Origin: Glandiceps talaboti
Lineage: Eukaryota; Hemichordata; Enteropneusta; Spengelidae
Direction: 5' to 3'
NCBI RefSeq assembly: GCF_964340395.1
Contig: NC_135566.1
Coordinates: 1,861,001 to 1,925,000 of the forward strand
Length of the DNA: 64,000 nucleotides
Below are positions 50,165-61,396 of the stretch, in pieces; positions within the stretch are counted from its first letter, which is position 1; every line of letters begins with the position of its first letter. A program made the position numbers and the translations under genes. The notes beneath the pieces were generated by a model that saw only the letters and a list, made by a program, of their open reading frames with translations, ran no database searches and was not told where the DNA came from.

Positions 50165-53100
50165 TCAAAGTCCAAACTGTTCTTTCCACTTCAGTAGTTG
50201 TTGTAGATCAACACTGCTTCCACCACAGACAACAGCGACAACATTCTTGATATCTTCTTTCAATTTACCTTCCTTCTGTAACTTTGGAATAGTATTACTG
50301 TAGATAGCAGCCAAGGCTGCACCACAGGCAGGCTCTACCAATACACGGTGATCATCTATGGAGAGACAAAGACAATATGACTTGAACCACTTGAAAATTA
50401 TTACTCACTGAGTCATAAAATATTTTGGAATTGAACATCCCACCTCCATCCCACTCCAGCATTTAATAAACATTTGTCGTGAATCTGAATATCACTTTTA
50501 ATGATTTGTTGAAAAAGTAATGGCCATCTAAAGACTGAAGCTATAACAGTATGCTGTCATGGTCATTAACACTTGCAATATCCTGGTTATAATTTTCACA
50601 TTTTCAATGTATGTGTAGTTTTGGTATTCTGTCCTCATACCAATGTCCATACATGCCTACAACAAATACATGTAGTACAAAGATTTGATATTTACCTAGT
50701 AAACTTAGTACTAAGATTCAATATTTACCTAGTAAACTTAGTACTAAGATTTGATATTTACCTAGTAAACGTAGACAAGCTGAGACAGCCTCTTTATCTT
50801 CAACAACAACAGAATGAATTTCATGTTTACTATAATACTGTAGACTCTGTGAACACACTGTTAGAGCACCAAGACACTTGGCAACACTGTAACAAAAAAA
50901 GAACAGATTAAACTGCTACAGTAAGATACTGGCATTGATGGTACATAGATGTAAAGTTCTTTGTTATTTTGAAGTAATTCTAGACTGTAGTCTGACAGCT
51001 GCACTAACTGCAACCAGACCATTTTTTGAAACTTATTTGTTGAATATAATGAATTGTTCTTTTTAAAGTGGCCATATGGATGAGAATTTTCTGCTTGAAA
51101 AAATAATGTGAAAGAACATATACCAAGTCCATGTTCATAACTCAATACATTGCAAAAAGATGCAAAAAGTGTAAAAAGTTTGTTATTGTACGTACAATAA
51201 CAAACATTTTATACGTTGTTTAATGTTTTGCCGTTTATTGAGATGTGAACACGGACTTGGTATATGTTATTTCACATCGTTTTTTTCAAGTATAAAAACA
51301 TAGTGAAGCTGTTTTATCAAATAAAAATCCTAAATAAATACCAAATTCTCATCCATATGGCCACTTTAATGTACACCTTGAATCACCTGTCAGTAAATGT
51401 ATTTGTGTAGCTGTACACATAATATGGTACAAAAAATCCTATAAAATTGATTTTTGGGTCCGCACCCTAAAATCAGCACCTCAATGCAATCATTATTTTA
51501 ACCTATTACTATCATGAAAGTTCATCTGTATTGGTAATACAATTATTTTAACCTATTGCTTACTAATTTTAGATAAATTTGACATGCAATTAACATTTCC
51601 AACGTTTATAATAGAAATTTTGAAAATTTTGAAAATATATTAACACAGGTTGTCTGATCAAACAAAATTAGTCTCCAGTTACATCTAGTGTAGCTTTAAG
51701 ACTAATATCAGTAATTCTTTGTGTAAATATTATGATGTACAAAAAGTGACGGATACTTTCTTCTCAAGACTGAGTCTCACAATTTTCTTCAAATGTGTCA
51801 TAACATGAATACATGGCAATTAATTCTTGCAGTTGACTGAGATTTTGAATGCTCTATTCATCTTTTTGTATAATGTATATTGACTAAGAGGTGTTTTATC
51901 TCAACAAATATCAAAAATTAATATCTCTGAATGTAAGAGAGATTTATGATTAATGACAAATATAATAGAGTTTCAAAGACATATTTTTATACCTAGTAAT
52001 ATCAGGTAATGTAACCAAGTGACCAGCAGTCACTGCAGCATTGTAGGAATCAGCACCAATTGTTTCCATGGCAATGACAGGTACATCCTTCCATCCAACC
52101 TTCCATAGTCCTTGTACTACACCACACAATAAACCACCACCCCCTACCGATACTATGACTACGTCTGGTTTCACTTTCAGATCTTCAGCAATTTCTACCA
52201 CAACGGATTCATGACCTTCCCTACAAACCAGAAAAGATATCTTATAGTTATTTTGGACTAGTGTATTTGGTTGCAACATACTTGGCCTGTCATGCAGGTA
52301 CACCATGATAGGACACCCTCAAACATTGGTCAAGGGCAGGGCAACACAGCATATCTTACACTGTCTACTGCACATTTGACCATTCAAATCAAAGTCAAGG
52401 TTACCAATATAATAAACTAGTGGTACACTTACCAGACATCTGGATAGTTAAATGGTGGTACACTTACCAGATGGTACACTTACCAGATACCTGGGTGGAT
52501 AACTGGTGGTACACTTACCAGATATCTTGGTGGTTAAATGGTGGTACACTTACCAGACATCTGGATGGTTAAATGGTGGTACACTTACCAGATGGTACAC
52601 TTACCAGATACCTGGGTGGATAACTGGTGGTACACTTACCAGATATCTTGGTGCTTAAATGGTGGTACACTTACCAGACATCTGGATGGTTAAATGGTGG
52701 TACACTTACCAGATGGTACACTTACCAGATACCTGGGTGGATAACTGGTGGTACACTTACCAGATATCTTGGTGCTTAAATGGTGGTACACTTACCAGAC
52801 ATCTGGATGGTTAAATGGTGGTACATATACATGTCCAGGTATCTTGGCTAACTCTAATGCTCGTTGTTCTGCATGATTCCAGACCTACAGAATATACCAA
52901 CATGTTTATTGTGTCTACTATACTACTACATCAAAGACATACAATATTGAAATAAAATAAAAGTTAATTGTCATTATGATTAACACATTTTCTCATAGGG
53001 TCTCAACACTTGAGATAATATAAGGTAAGGTAAGGTAGGGTATGGTACGGAAGGGTATGGGAAGGGTAGGGTTGGGTAGGGTAGGGTAGGGTAGGGCAGG

Positions 53101-54926
53101 GTAGGGTAAGGTAGGGTAAGGTAGGGTAGGGTAAGTAGAGTAAGGTAAGGTAAGGTGGAATTTAAAAGTGACAATTGCTTGTAGTAAAAATTGACATTTT
53201 GTAGTGATTTGTAGAAACCTGTGGTAGTCAGGTACTATGGCAATCTGCTGTGTACCATGTAAATAAAAAAAGGTGCAAAAGCTGTACTCAACTTAAAATA
53301 TTTCAATGAGTGTGATGACATCTGGATAATTTTTAGATACACTGAGAAAGAATGAATGAATGAATGAATGAATGAATTATCTACCTTGCCATGTATTTCA
53401 ACTTTTGCTCCGAGTTCACTTCGTAGTCTCTCCACTGTAAATTGGGGTGTTGTTTCAGGAACAACAACAGTAGCTGCAAGCCCAAGTTCTTTTGCTGCAT
53501 ATGCCGCGGCTACACCTGCATTACCTCCTACAAAGTAGATTTAAGTTGATTTGTTTTGCCTTTAACAGTGACTTATAAGGCCATTGGGGTGAGTAATTCT
53601 TTGAGTTACAAGTCACAATAATAAATAAAGTACTACAACAATGATGATAAAAAAAAAAATGACATTATAGTGTTTGTTCTGTAGCAAGAGAAAGTGAAAA
53701 AGGAAATAATCCAGAAGAGGGTATCAACTAAAATTTGAAATCTATACTATTGCATAGAGTTGAAGATGTTCAATGCTCCCATTATTGCATATTCAATGTT
53801 TGACTAGATGGAAAATGCAGCATATTCTTACCTGAAGAACTAACTATGTGTGTACATCCGTTTTTCTTTCCCTGAAAAAGGAATAAAAACTTATCCAGAG
53901 ACAGCAAGGAAACTATGTTTTTGGTTGATCATTACATTTTTTGATTGACACATAATAATAGAACTGTTGAATCAGCATATTCTTCTACTTATTTACACAG
54001 TATTGCCTCTAGAGGGGGCTGTTCATTGACATAGTCTTGTACCTGAAGAGGTCGCATACAGAGTAACATGATGATGCCTTTATTCATGGTGTAAACTCTG
54101 AAAGCCCAAATATCTGTAATACATATGAAGCCTTTTCTAACTTGCATTAAAGTATATTGTATTATAATAAAGTTTTTCAGCAGAATGTAATGTGTGATTT
54201 ATTGATGTATCTGTTATGTAAGTTGATTGATTGATTGATTGACAATCCATGTTAGCAATTCACCCAATGCAATTTGCCCAATAAGTCTTGGTTGTATGTG
54301 TTGATATACAGTGTTTAGTGGACTCCTATCCCACTACACTTGACTTGTTGACACAGACACTACTAGTATATGAATCTGACCATGAATCGTTTGATTTAGA
54401 CTTTTACTTGGTCTGTAAGGTACGCCATGACAGGGCACCCTCACACATCAGTCAACCCCTCTCTGCAGAGAGAGGTGGCCAGTGAGGGTGGAGCAACACA
54501 ATGTGTCTTACAGTCTAACTTTGACTTTGATGAAATAGCAGTGACGATTGGAGGGGAGGGGACTGTGATTTCTTTGAGATTGCAGATAGTTTAACTTTTA
54601 AAATAAATGAATCATTCATCCTCTATATCATCAATCTCTGTTGTTGTATAAATAATTGAATATCCAATACCATGGACATAGCTTGAGTGATTGGACAGGG
54701 AGTGACAGAGGTAGGACTAGTAAATCCTGCACTAATATTACAAATTATTTTTACATACCTTCTTACATAGATGACCAACTCCTCTAATTTTAAATGACTC
54801 AGTGGGCTGCATATTGTCATATTTCAAATAGACTGACAAACCTGTCATTCTAGATAGAGGACGACTTAGCAGTAATGGTGTGTGAATGTGTAACTGAACA
54901 TCATCTTCTGTAGAGTTATCCATCAT
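50165..54926 (-). CDS. SDS: L-serine dehydratase / L-threonine deaminase, 326 residues
   Basis: PLP enzyme deaminating serine to pyruvate and threonine to 2-oxobutyrate (family knowledge). Minus-strand exons in order: 54926-54759, 53871-53832, 53524-53385, 52884-52796, 52220-51993, 50886-50762, 50355-50165. Phases join into 326 residues plus TGA, close to the 328 of the human enzyme. MQPTESFKIRG carries the PLP-binding lysine (about residue 46); SSSGNAGVAAAYAA is the phosphate/substrate loop; VYVPPFNHPDVWEGH and the glycine loop SVGGGGLLCG (about 170-178) follow; VEPACGAALAAIYS and VVCGGSSVDLQQL close the fold. The start MMDNSTEDDV gives the normal N terminus, with no targeting peptide, so it is cytosolic. 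Two of its six donors are embedded in tandem repeats. SDS and SDSL cannot be separated here. Confidence 0.96.
50681..50773 (-). repeat. Triplicated splice donor, period 33
   Basis: On the minus strand GTTTACTAG|GTAAATAT recurs three times (TTTACCTAG on plus at 50691, 50724, 50757). The copy at 50757 is the true end of the dehydratase exon 50886-50762. Use of the second donor would add exactly 33 in-frame open bases (GKYQILVLSLL); the third would bring in a TGA. Confidence 0.92.
51063..51369. mobile_element. Foldback MITE family M1, copy 2
   Basis: Terminal inverted repeats AGTGGCCATATGGATGAGAA (from 51067) and its reverse complement (to 51365) are flanked on both sides by TTAA (51063-51066, 51366-51369). 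This fits a TTAA target duplication, or a TA duplication if AA belongs to the element. The interior is a long imperfect hairpin (ACCAAGTCCATGTTC..GAACACGGACTTGGT). It lies in the dehydratase intron between exons 5 and 6 and is related to 7569-7890. Confidence 0.85.
52421..52825 (-). repeat. Minisatellite of 13 splice donors grown from an exon end (higher-order period 121)
   Basis: On the minus strand, 35-base units GTACCACCATTTAACCATCC plus AGATGTCTG|GTAAGT, and variants, alternate with a 16-base unit GTACCATCTGGTAAGT. Three 35-mers plus one 16-mer make a 121-base block repeated three times. There are 13 CTG|GTAAGT sites; the one at 52796/52795 is the genuine end of the dehydratase exon encoding VPPFNHPDVW. 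Each type-1 unit repeats the last 29 exon bases. Confidence 0.95.
53021..53155. repeat. (TAGGG/TAAGG)n pentanucleotide array
   Basis: Degenerate G-rich pentanucleotides in a dehydratase intron, with a purest core of TAGGGTAGGGTAGGGTAGGG. G-quadruplex prone on the plus strand. Confidence 0.92.
53349..53377. repeat. (AATG)n microsatellite beside a donor
   Basis: About seven AATG units (ATTC on the coding strand) starting within 10 bp of the dehydratase donor at 53384. Confidence 0.9.
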
Positions 54927-56441
54927 AATACTGAAAATTAAAAGATGTTACTGAGATTTCTTGCATTTCAATAATTTTCATTAATTCTACCAGATATTTG
55001 TCAAAGATTCTGTTTTTCATAATTTCAACACATTATTTTGATGGAAATCACTTTATTTCTTCCTAATATTTTTTTTGTGTTTATGTTTTTTAAAAACGAA
55101 TTGTGTTGTTTAGTGTGCTTGCAAGAAAAAATACTGAAAAAGTCATGTACAAAAAGTTATATGACAACCATGTATCATTAAAAGTCCACAGACCTATCAA
55201 GGTTTGTTTGTTTGTAGGTTGCAGTGACCCACTAAGAACTAAATGTCAGATGAATAAACTAATCATGTGAACAGGTCAACTGTGTCAAAGGTCATGACCC
55301 TGTCCCACATTCTAATCTAAATGTTACACATCATACTTTTAGCTCTTTCCAATACCATAATTTAAATGAAATGTTAATGATGAATCAAGTCTTCCATATC
55401 CTCCTCTTATCATCCATGCACTCCTGTTGTTATAGAACTGTACTTTAAGAATAATATCTTTGCTAGACCAAAAAATGAAAACTAAAACTTTACAAAACCA
55501 TGAAATGAAAACAAAACAAACAATATACACTTCAAATTTAGACAGGTGACCAATATTTACATATAAAAAATGTATTTCAAAAGTGATCTATAGGTTTATG
55601 GTAAAGGTTTTGTAAATATGTACACATCAGCTCTCTACCTGCTGTCCTCCAGGAACTCCAATCAATTTGTATGACTTTTAAAAAAAAATTGTAAAGTGAA
55701 TATGACATATTTACTTTACATTTTTTTTTGTTTAAATCATAAAATTGATGTCCTGATAACCCTTGAAAAACACTGTCTCAGTAACCTCATCTACTCGAAG
55801 GTCGTCCTAACTGAAGCAGTCCCAAGTCCTACCCTCATCCCTCAGGTAGGATTTTTAATGCAGTGTAGATGGGGCGAAACGTTGGGATTCAAATACAGCA
55901 GAGAAGTTTTACATGTGTAACCAGACTTGGACTTGTCCTTTTATTCAAATTCATATCAGTTCATCAGTTTTTATTTGCCTTGACTTTTTCTGCTTCTATG
56001 ATAATGTTTAAACACTTATCGAATAGGTGAGTAAAAATTAATATTAAATGAAGCCTGTCTGCTGAGCTGTGTTTAGCAAGTCACCGTGGCAGTCTTGGTT
56101 GTGGCGCTGTGAGCGATCACATTCTCATCAGACTATTTTCAAACCATGCAAAGGTTTAAGTAAGAATTAAAGGAACTGTTCAAGTCGTTAAGTTCAATTA
56201 CCTTGAGAAACGACGTTGCAAATGGCTCTGCAGTTATAATTTGTACACTTCGTACGTTGAACGAGGGCATCAGGTGAGGAGGTACCCTTGCGCAAATCGT
56301 TCGCGCAGAAAGGTCAATACATAAAGTCATGTGATACCAGTCACATGAGAGAGGGATTCCCTCGCCGAAATCAGTGACATCCTGTCGACGCCCTCGTCTC
56401 GCGAACCAAACAGCTTGTGTCTTCAGGTCTAAATTATCAAG
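54927..56441. promoter_or_regulatory. Divergent intergenic region between SDS and UNC93A
   Basis: 1.5 kb separates two divergent start codons, so both promoters should lie here. The last 350 bp before UNC93A are noticeably richer in CpG (GCGCAAATCGTTCGCGCAGA near 56291, GTCGACGCCCTCGTCTCGCG near 56385), fitting a CpG-type promoter. A MITE relic sits at 55784-55875. Core promoter positions are not determined. Confidence 0.4.
55784..55875. mobile_element. MITE family M2, deleted copy
   Basis: Left end CCTCATCTACTCGAAGGTCG and right end CTCAGGTAGGATTTTTAATG..GTAGATGGGGC match the two ends of the element at 57369-57648, with the middle missing. Confidence 0.7.
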
Positions 56442-58277
56442 ATGGAAGAAATAGAGACTGATCCACTTATTAAGAATCCTGCTATCAATGTTTCTCCGAA
56501 GACGGACATTTGGCAAGACAAGTGGAGATACTGGAAAAATTTGTTGGTCTTGAGCGTGGCCTTCACTTTCAATTTCACGGCTTATGCTTCATTGCAGAAC
56601 TTGGAAAGCAGTTTGAACAGAGAAAAAGGTTTAGGACTTGCTTCACTTAGTATTATATACGGGGCACTGATTTTGTCTTGTATCGTAGCACCAGCGATCA
56701 TTCGCTACCTTGGTCTAAAGTGGACGTTTTTCGTATCCATTCTGTGGTACGCCGTTTACACAGCAACAAATTACTATCCCCAATTTTATACACTAATTCC
56801 ATCGTCTGTATTTCTTGGGTTTGCTGCCGGTCCGTTGTGGGCAGCACAGGGAGCCTACGTTACAACATCAGCCCTTAATTATGCTGAAATCACTATTGAG
56901 CTAGAAGAGACTATCATCAATCGCTTCAATGGTGTATTCTTAATGTTTTTCCAGTCTAGTCAGATTTGGGGAAATTTACTGTCATCTCTCATATTTGACT
57001 TCGGGAACAATGTAACTATCTCGGATGATAGAGTTTGTGGAGCTCATGACTGCCCATCACTGAATAACGTGTCATCATTTCCTGAACCAGAAAAGAAAAC
57101 ACAAGATATTCTCATAAGTGTGTACTTAGGATGTGGAGTCTTGGCTGCCATACTTATTTTGGTATTGTTAGATCCCCTTACTTCTCGGTCACAAGAAAAT
57201 TCAGAGGATACTCACTTATCAAAACGATTACTGTCAACAGTACATCTACTGAAAGACTATCGTATGTACTTAATGTTGCCTTTGTTAATCTACAGTGGTG
57301 TGGAGCAGGCATACATGGCTGGTGATTTCACCAAGGTAGGTTGACAAATATTGTAGGTGTAAACAATAGCCCCATCTACACGTAGGTCATCCTACCTGAG
57401 GCAGTCTCAAGTCCTACCTGAGGTAGGATAGATTTGTGTCTACACGTAGGAAGATTACAACGGAGATGTCGCGCCTTCCGTCCTGACAGTATGTAGGATG
57501 AAGTCAGGAGGGTTTCAGGAAACCTCTCAAAGGTGTCCTAAGTCAGGACTGTTTCAGGACAGGTTCAGGACGTGTTTGTGTCTACATGGACTTCAAACTA
57601 TCCTGAATCCTACCTCAGGTAGGATTTTTAGTGTCGTCTAGATGGGGCTAATGTTGAAAATGATCAATTTACTAATCAAGGGAATGTGTGTGGATCAAAA
57701 CTCCTGAGAATACATACACCTCTTGTGTTATCCCAAGTCCATTCATTTTGTATTTTTGTGAGTTCCACCTGACCCAGTCACCCTATAGAGTAACTTTCAA
57801 TTTCAAAGCTACAAAGTTCAATGTTTACTAGTTACATCTCTGTGTTTATTACTGTGTGTGGGAAATGTTCTGCTGTTCAACCTACCCATATATTTTTTTT
57901 TTTGGTGATGGGCAATATATCCTCATGCGGGCTTCGCATTTGTTTCAAAATTAAGGATATTTCTTTATATTTTCTGAATAGTACATGTAACAATATACAT
58001 TTGAGTCTATTCCAAATTATATAATATCTTATACAGTGGTTTACTTGGCTCTGCTGATGCATGGTTTGATTTATCCTTGTCAAGCATTGTGAAAAAATGA
58101 AATTCTACCTACCAAATATGATGGGTTAGGTTGCCCGTTGACCAGCTTTTTTATTTTTTCTAGCCCTACATATGATATTTAATTGCGTATACTGAAATAG
58201 ATATTATGTAAATTGTATGCAACTTTATGTAAATTAGTCACTTCTAAATTTTAATGCGTGGTTGCAAAGACAAAGTT

Positions 58278-58316
<39 letters not shown>

Positions 58317-59295
58317 CAATTTGGGCAGGTTACGGCCCTGGATGTCTTTTAAATATCGATGAGTTCGGGGCTAATCTTATGGATAGGGGTAGATTGTTCC
58401 ATAGAACAGCACCACTATAGTGAAATGCCCGTTTCCCATATTCAGTTGTAGCTTTACTGGACTGAGATAGAATGTGAAAACTTGAAATTTAAAATCCGTT
58501 CAGCTGTAAAATTAGTTCCTAGCAATTTCAGTCTACAAGTGTAATGCATAAATCATTTTGAAATTAATCATCATTTATTACATGTTAGTTTTCACTTTTG
58601 AATTGACGTATATTTTGTTTCCTTTGCAGTCTTTCGTAAGCTGTGCCCTTGGTGTGAAAATGGTCGGATATGTTATGATAGCCTATGGTGTCACAGATGC
58701 TATTGCCTCACTAGTGATTGGACGGATACAAGAATATGTTGGTCGAATATCACTCTTCATACTGGGAGCTATAGCCCAACTCAGCCTTATTGTTGTTATG
58801 TTGCTATGGACACCAACTAAAGGCCATGAGTGGCTCTACTTCCTGGTTGCTGCTCTATGGGGTTTGGGAGATGCAGTATGGCAGACACAAATAGCATGTG
58901 AGTTTGACGTAATGTTTTTAATTAGGAATATTCATGAATGAGGGTGCTTTGCTACTTTTTTAAAGGAAGTTTCAACTGTATTATTCAAGTGGGCACTTAA
59001 GTTTGTGATAGCCATGTCCCTGTCATTGGAAGTTTATGAATACTGCCCTCTAGTGGCTCGTATGCCTCTTACCTCAGCAGCCTGGGTTCGAACACACCAG
59101 GTGTCGGCTGGGTTTGATTAAAAATTTAACAAGGTCTGCATGTAACAATGGTGATGTTCAGTTTGACCCTGCCAAACAATACAGGTTTTCCCCGGGTACT
59201 CCAGTTCCCTCCTGCTTCTTCAACATTAGGGCACTAGGGCTCTGCTCCTGTGGCAACCATTAACCAAATTACCGAATTTATTTGGATGAATAAAG

Positions 59296-59343
<48 letters not shown>

Positions 59344-59674
59344 ACTAAAAGCTGCCAAAATGGATATAAATTACAAAAAAGTGAAAACTTTATATAATAA
59401 GTATAATAATATAGTAATTATTAATATGATATTCATATCTTTATATTTTGCAGCATTTCTTGGAGTGCTATTTCCAGATCATCAAGAAGCGGCATTTTCT
59501 AATTACCGTCTATGGCAAGCTCTAGGATTCACTATAACATTTGCCTACAGTAACTACTTATGTGTGAATGCCAAGTTGTATATAGCTGGAGGTCTATTAG
59601 TAGTGTCCATGTTACTGTACGGATCTGTTGAGTATAAAATTAGACATGTAGATATCAGGTATGCTGAAATCTGA
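56442..59674 (+). CDS. UNC93A: UNC93-like protein UNC93A, 460 residues
   Basis: Multi-pass membrane protein of the UNC93 branch of the MFS fold; the role of UNC93A itself is poorly known, while relatives regulate a K+ channel (worm unc-93) or traffic Toll-like receptors (UNC93B1). Exons 56442-57335, 58630-58897 and 59454-59674 join with phases 0 and 1 to 460 residues, close to human UNC93A (457). A soluble N-terminal tail of about 35 residues precedes the first membrane segment (NLLVLSVAFTFNFTAYASLQ). Hallmarks: FTAYASLQNLESSLN, LGFAAGPLWAAQGAYVT, FQSSQIWGNLLSSLIF, VWQTQ, and EAAFSNYRLWQALGFTITFA near the end. Several NxS/T sites lie in the loop around residues 185-210. A possible donor (CAG|GTATGC, 59660) could swap the last few residues. 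Divergent from SDS. Intron 2 holds a SINE-like repeat. Confidence 0.94.
57367..57650. mobile_element. MITE family M2, full copy with TA target duplication
   Basis: GCCCCATCTACACG at 57369 and the inverse (CTAGATGGGGC) ending at 57648 are flanked by TA on both sides. Subterminal inverted repeats TCATCCTACCTGAG / CCTACCTCAGGTAGGAT and internal TCAGGAC/GTCCTGA repeats fill 280 bp, with no coding frame. It lies just inside UNC93A intron 1 and fits a Tc1/mariner-type non-autonomous element. Confidence 0.85.
58281..58314. repeat. Poly-C tract (34 C)
   Basis: Uninterrupted run of C in UNC93A intron 1, directly before a LINE fragment. Confidence 0.97.
58338..58450 (-). mobile_element. LINE 3' fragment, same family as 42185-42904
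   Basis: Minus-strand sequence GGGCATTTCACTATAGTGGT plus GCTGTTCTATGGAACAATCT is nearly identical to 42604-42660, showing a repeat family with recent copies. Confidence 0.85.
59040..59341 (+). mobile_element. tRNA-derived SINE-like element with (TTA)n tail
   Basis: TAGTGGCTCGTATGCC resembles an A box, and GGTTCGAACAC (59085) fits a Pol III B box about 30 bp later. Next comes a body with CCCCGGGTACTCCAGTTCCC, then GGATGAATAAAG and a (TTA)n tail (59296-59341). This layout is typical of invertebrate SINEs. It lies in UNC93A intron 2. Confidence 0.65.
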
Positions 59675-59917
59675 GTCAGAAATCAAAAACAATCGAAATA
59701 CTTTATCTTTTTATTATGCTGGAAGAGTCTGAGAAAATAGCAGTTGTTTTCATAATTCCATATCAGGGTAGCCTTGTTTATAGTATTTCTGTTTTTCTCT
59801 AATTGGATTTTCTCATGACCTGATCGACTGTGTGTGATTTTGATTGATCCAAATGATTAAAAAGATTTACGCCCTCTATGGCCAAATCAGAAATGATTAT
59901 GTCATTGATGGTAAGAA

Positions 59918-60128
59918 TGTGACACCACAAGTGTGTGTCTGGGTGGAAATGATAGTGCTACCAATTGTAAGATAGCGATACCACAAGTGGGTGTCTGGGT
60001 GGAAATGATAGTGCTACCAATTGTAAGATGGCGATACCACAAGTGGGTGTCTGGGTGGAAATGATAGTGCTACCAATTGTAAGATGGCGATACCACAAGT
60101 GGGTGTCTGGGTGGAAATCATAATGCTA
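59918..60128. repeat. Minisatellite, period 56, 3.7 copies
   Basis: GATACCACAAGTGGGTGTCT then GGGTGGAAATGATAGTGCTA then CCAATTGTAAGATGGC; GGGTGG starts at 59941, 59997 and 60053. It begins about 250 bp after the UNC93A stop. Confidence 0.95.
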
Positions 60129-61243
60129 TGATATTTGGGTGAGGAGGTAGAAAGGGTGGGAGAGGGAGTGTAAATTTACTACATCACCCATTTTCCATTG
60201 AAATTAAACACTCAATAGCAAGGACTATTTGGTGTTGTTATAAATTTTAATTTTTGATTTTGACTAAACAAGTTGTACACTTGGTGAAGCATGTATGGTG
60301 GCATTGTAACCAAACCCCCCACCCCACCCCTATAAGTATCCAACAGATTTATAACTTAACAAAATGAATGAATGGATTACTATAGCATATAGACATGGAT
60401 TATTATCACTGCCATCAATGATTAGTAGACTGGTGGAAGTAGAAGGATTAAATCTCTTCCAGTAAAGACTTGGTTTATTTGTCATTGTTAAAATAATAGC
60501 ACAAATGTATAGCTACTTGGACTTGGATTTGGACTTACAGAAATGTAAACTGACACGGTGAACCAGTATTTCAACAAAGTCACCAACTCTTATTTGAAGA
60601 CATGACACTTGTTTTTTGTGATGGTCCTGTCACCTCAGCTCATTTCCTCTTCAATCTACTTTGTAAATACAATTTCAATATCTTTTGTGTAGCTCTTTAA
60701 ACTTGTATAAATTAAAATTATGTCTAGTGAATAACAACAGTGAAAATAGTATGTGAACCTATAACACAAAGAACAATACAAGTAAAATATGAAAGTATTG
60801 AAGAAATAGCAACCAATATGTTGGATTGTAAGCAGATTGGTAAAGGTCAAAGGTCATAGCAAGGAAAGATGAAGAGAGAAAAGATGTACATACTGTTAGT
60901 ACAAAGAGTGAACTATTTGTTCTTTTCAAAATCTCTTTCTATTTCTACATAAAGCATTACATCTAGGCTTTTCTTAGAACTTTCCTATACTTTATGGATA
61001 CTGACACTTTATACAAGGTAGTCATAGCAACAACTTTGTAAAAGGAGATGTAAGTACAGCCAAGGTTTTTTTTTTGTGAAAACTGATGGAATATTTAAGT
61101 GATATTGAGACTTCAAAAATAAAAAAAAATGTTAGAAAAATAGTTTGTATTACTTCATAAGTTACAAATATATATTGGCAATATATGATTATTTTTGACA
61201 CAACTAAAATACAGGAATGGTTAAGTGTCTGTCCGATTAACTG

Positions 61244-61341
61244 TCTATGTATGTATGTGTGTATGTATGTATGTATGTATGTATGTATGTATGTATGTGT
61301 GTATGTATGTATGTATGTATGTGTGTATGTATGTATGTATG

Positions 61342-61394
<53 letters not shown>
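61244..61394. repeat. (GTAT)n microsatellite
   Basis: About 150 bp of GTAT units with GTGT interruptions. Confidence 0.97.

Positions 61395-61396
<2 letters not shown>

Noticed and set aside
53021-53155. True interstitial telomere
   Set aside because: Units are five bases (TAGGG/TAAGG), not TTAGGG, and degenerate; more likely a simple repeat.
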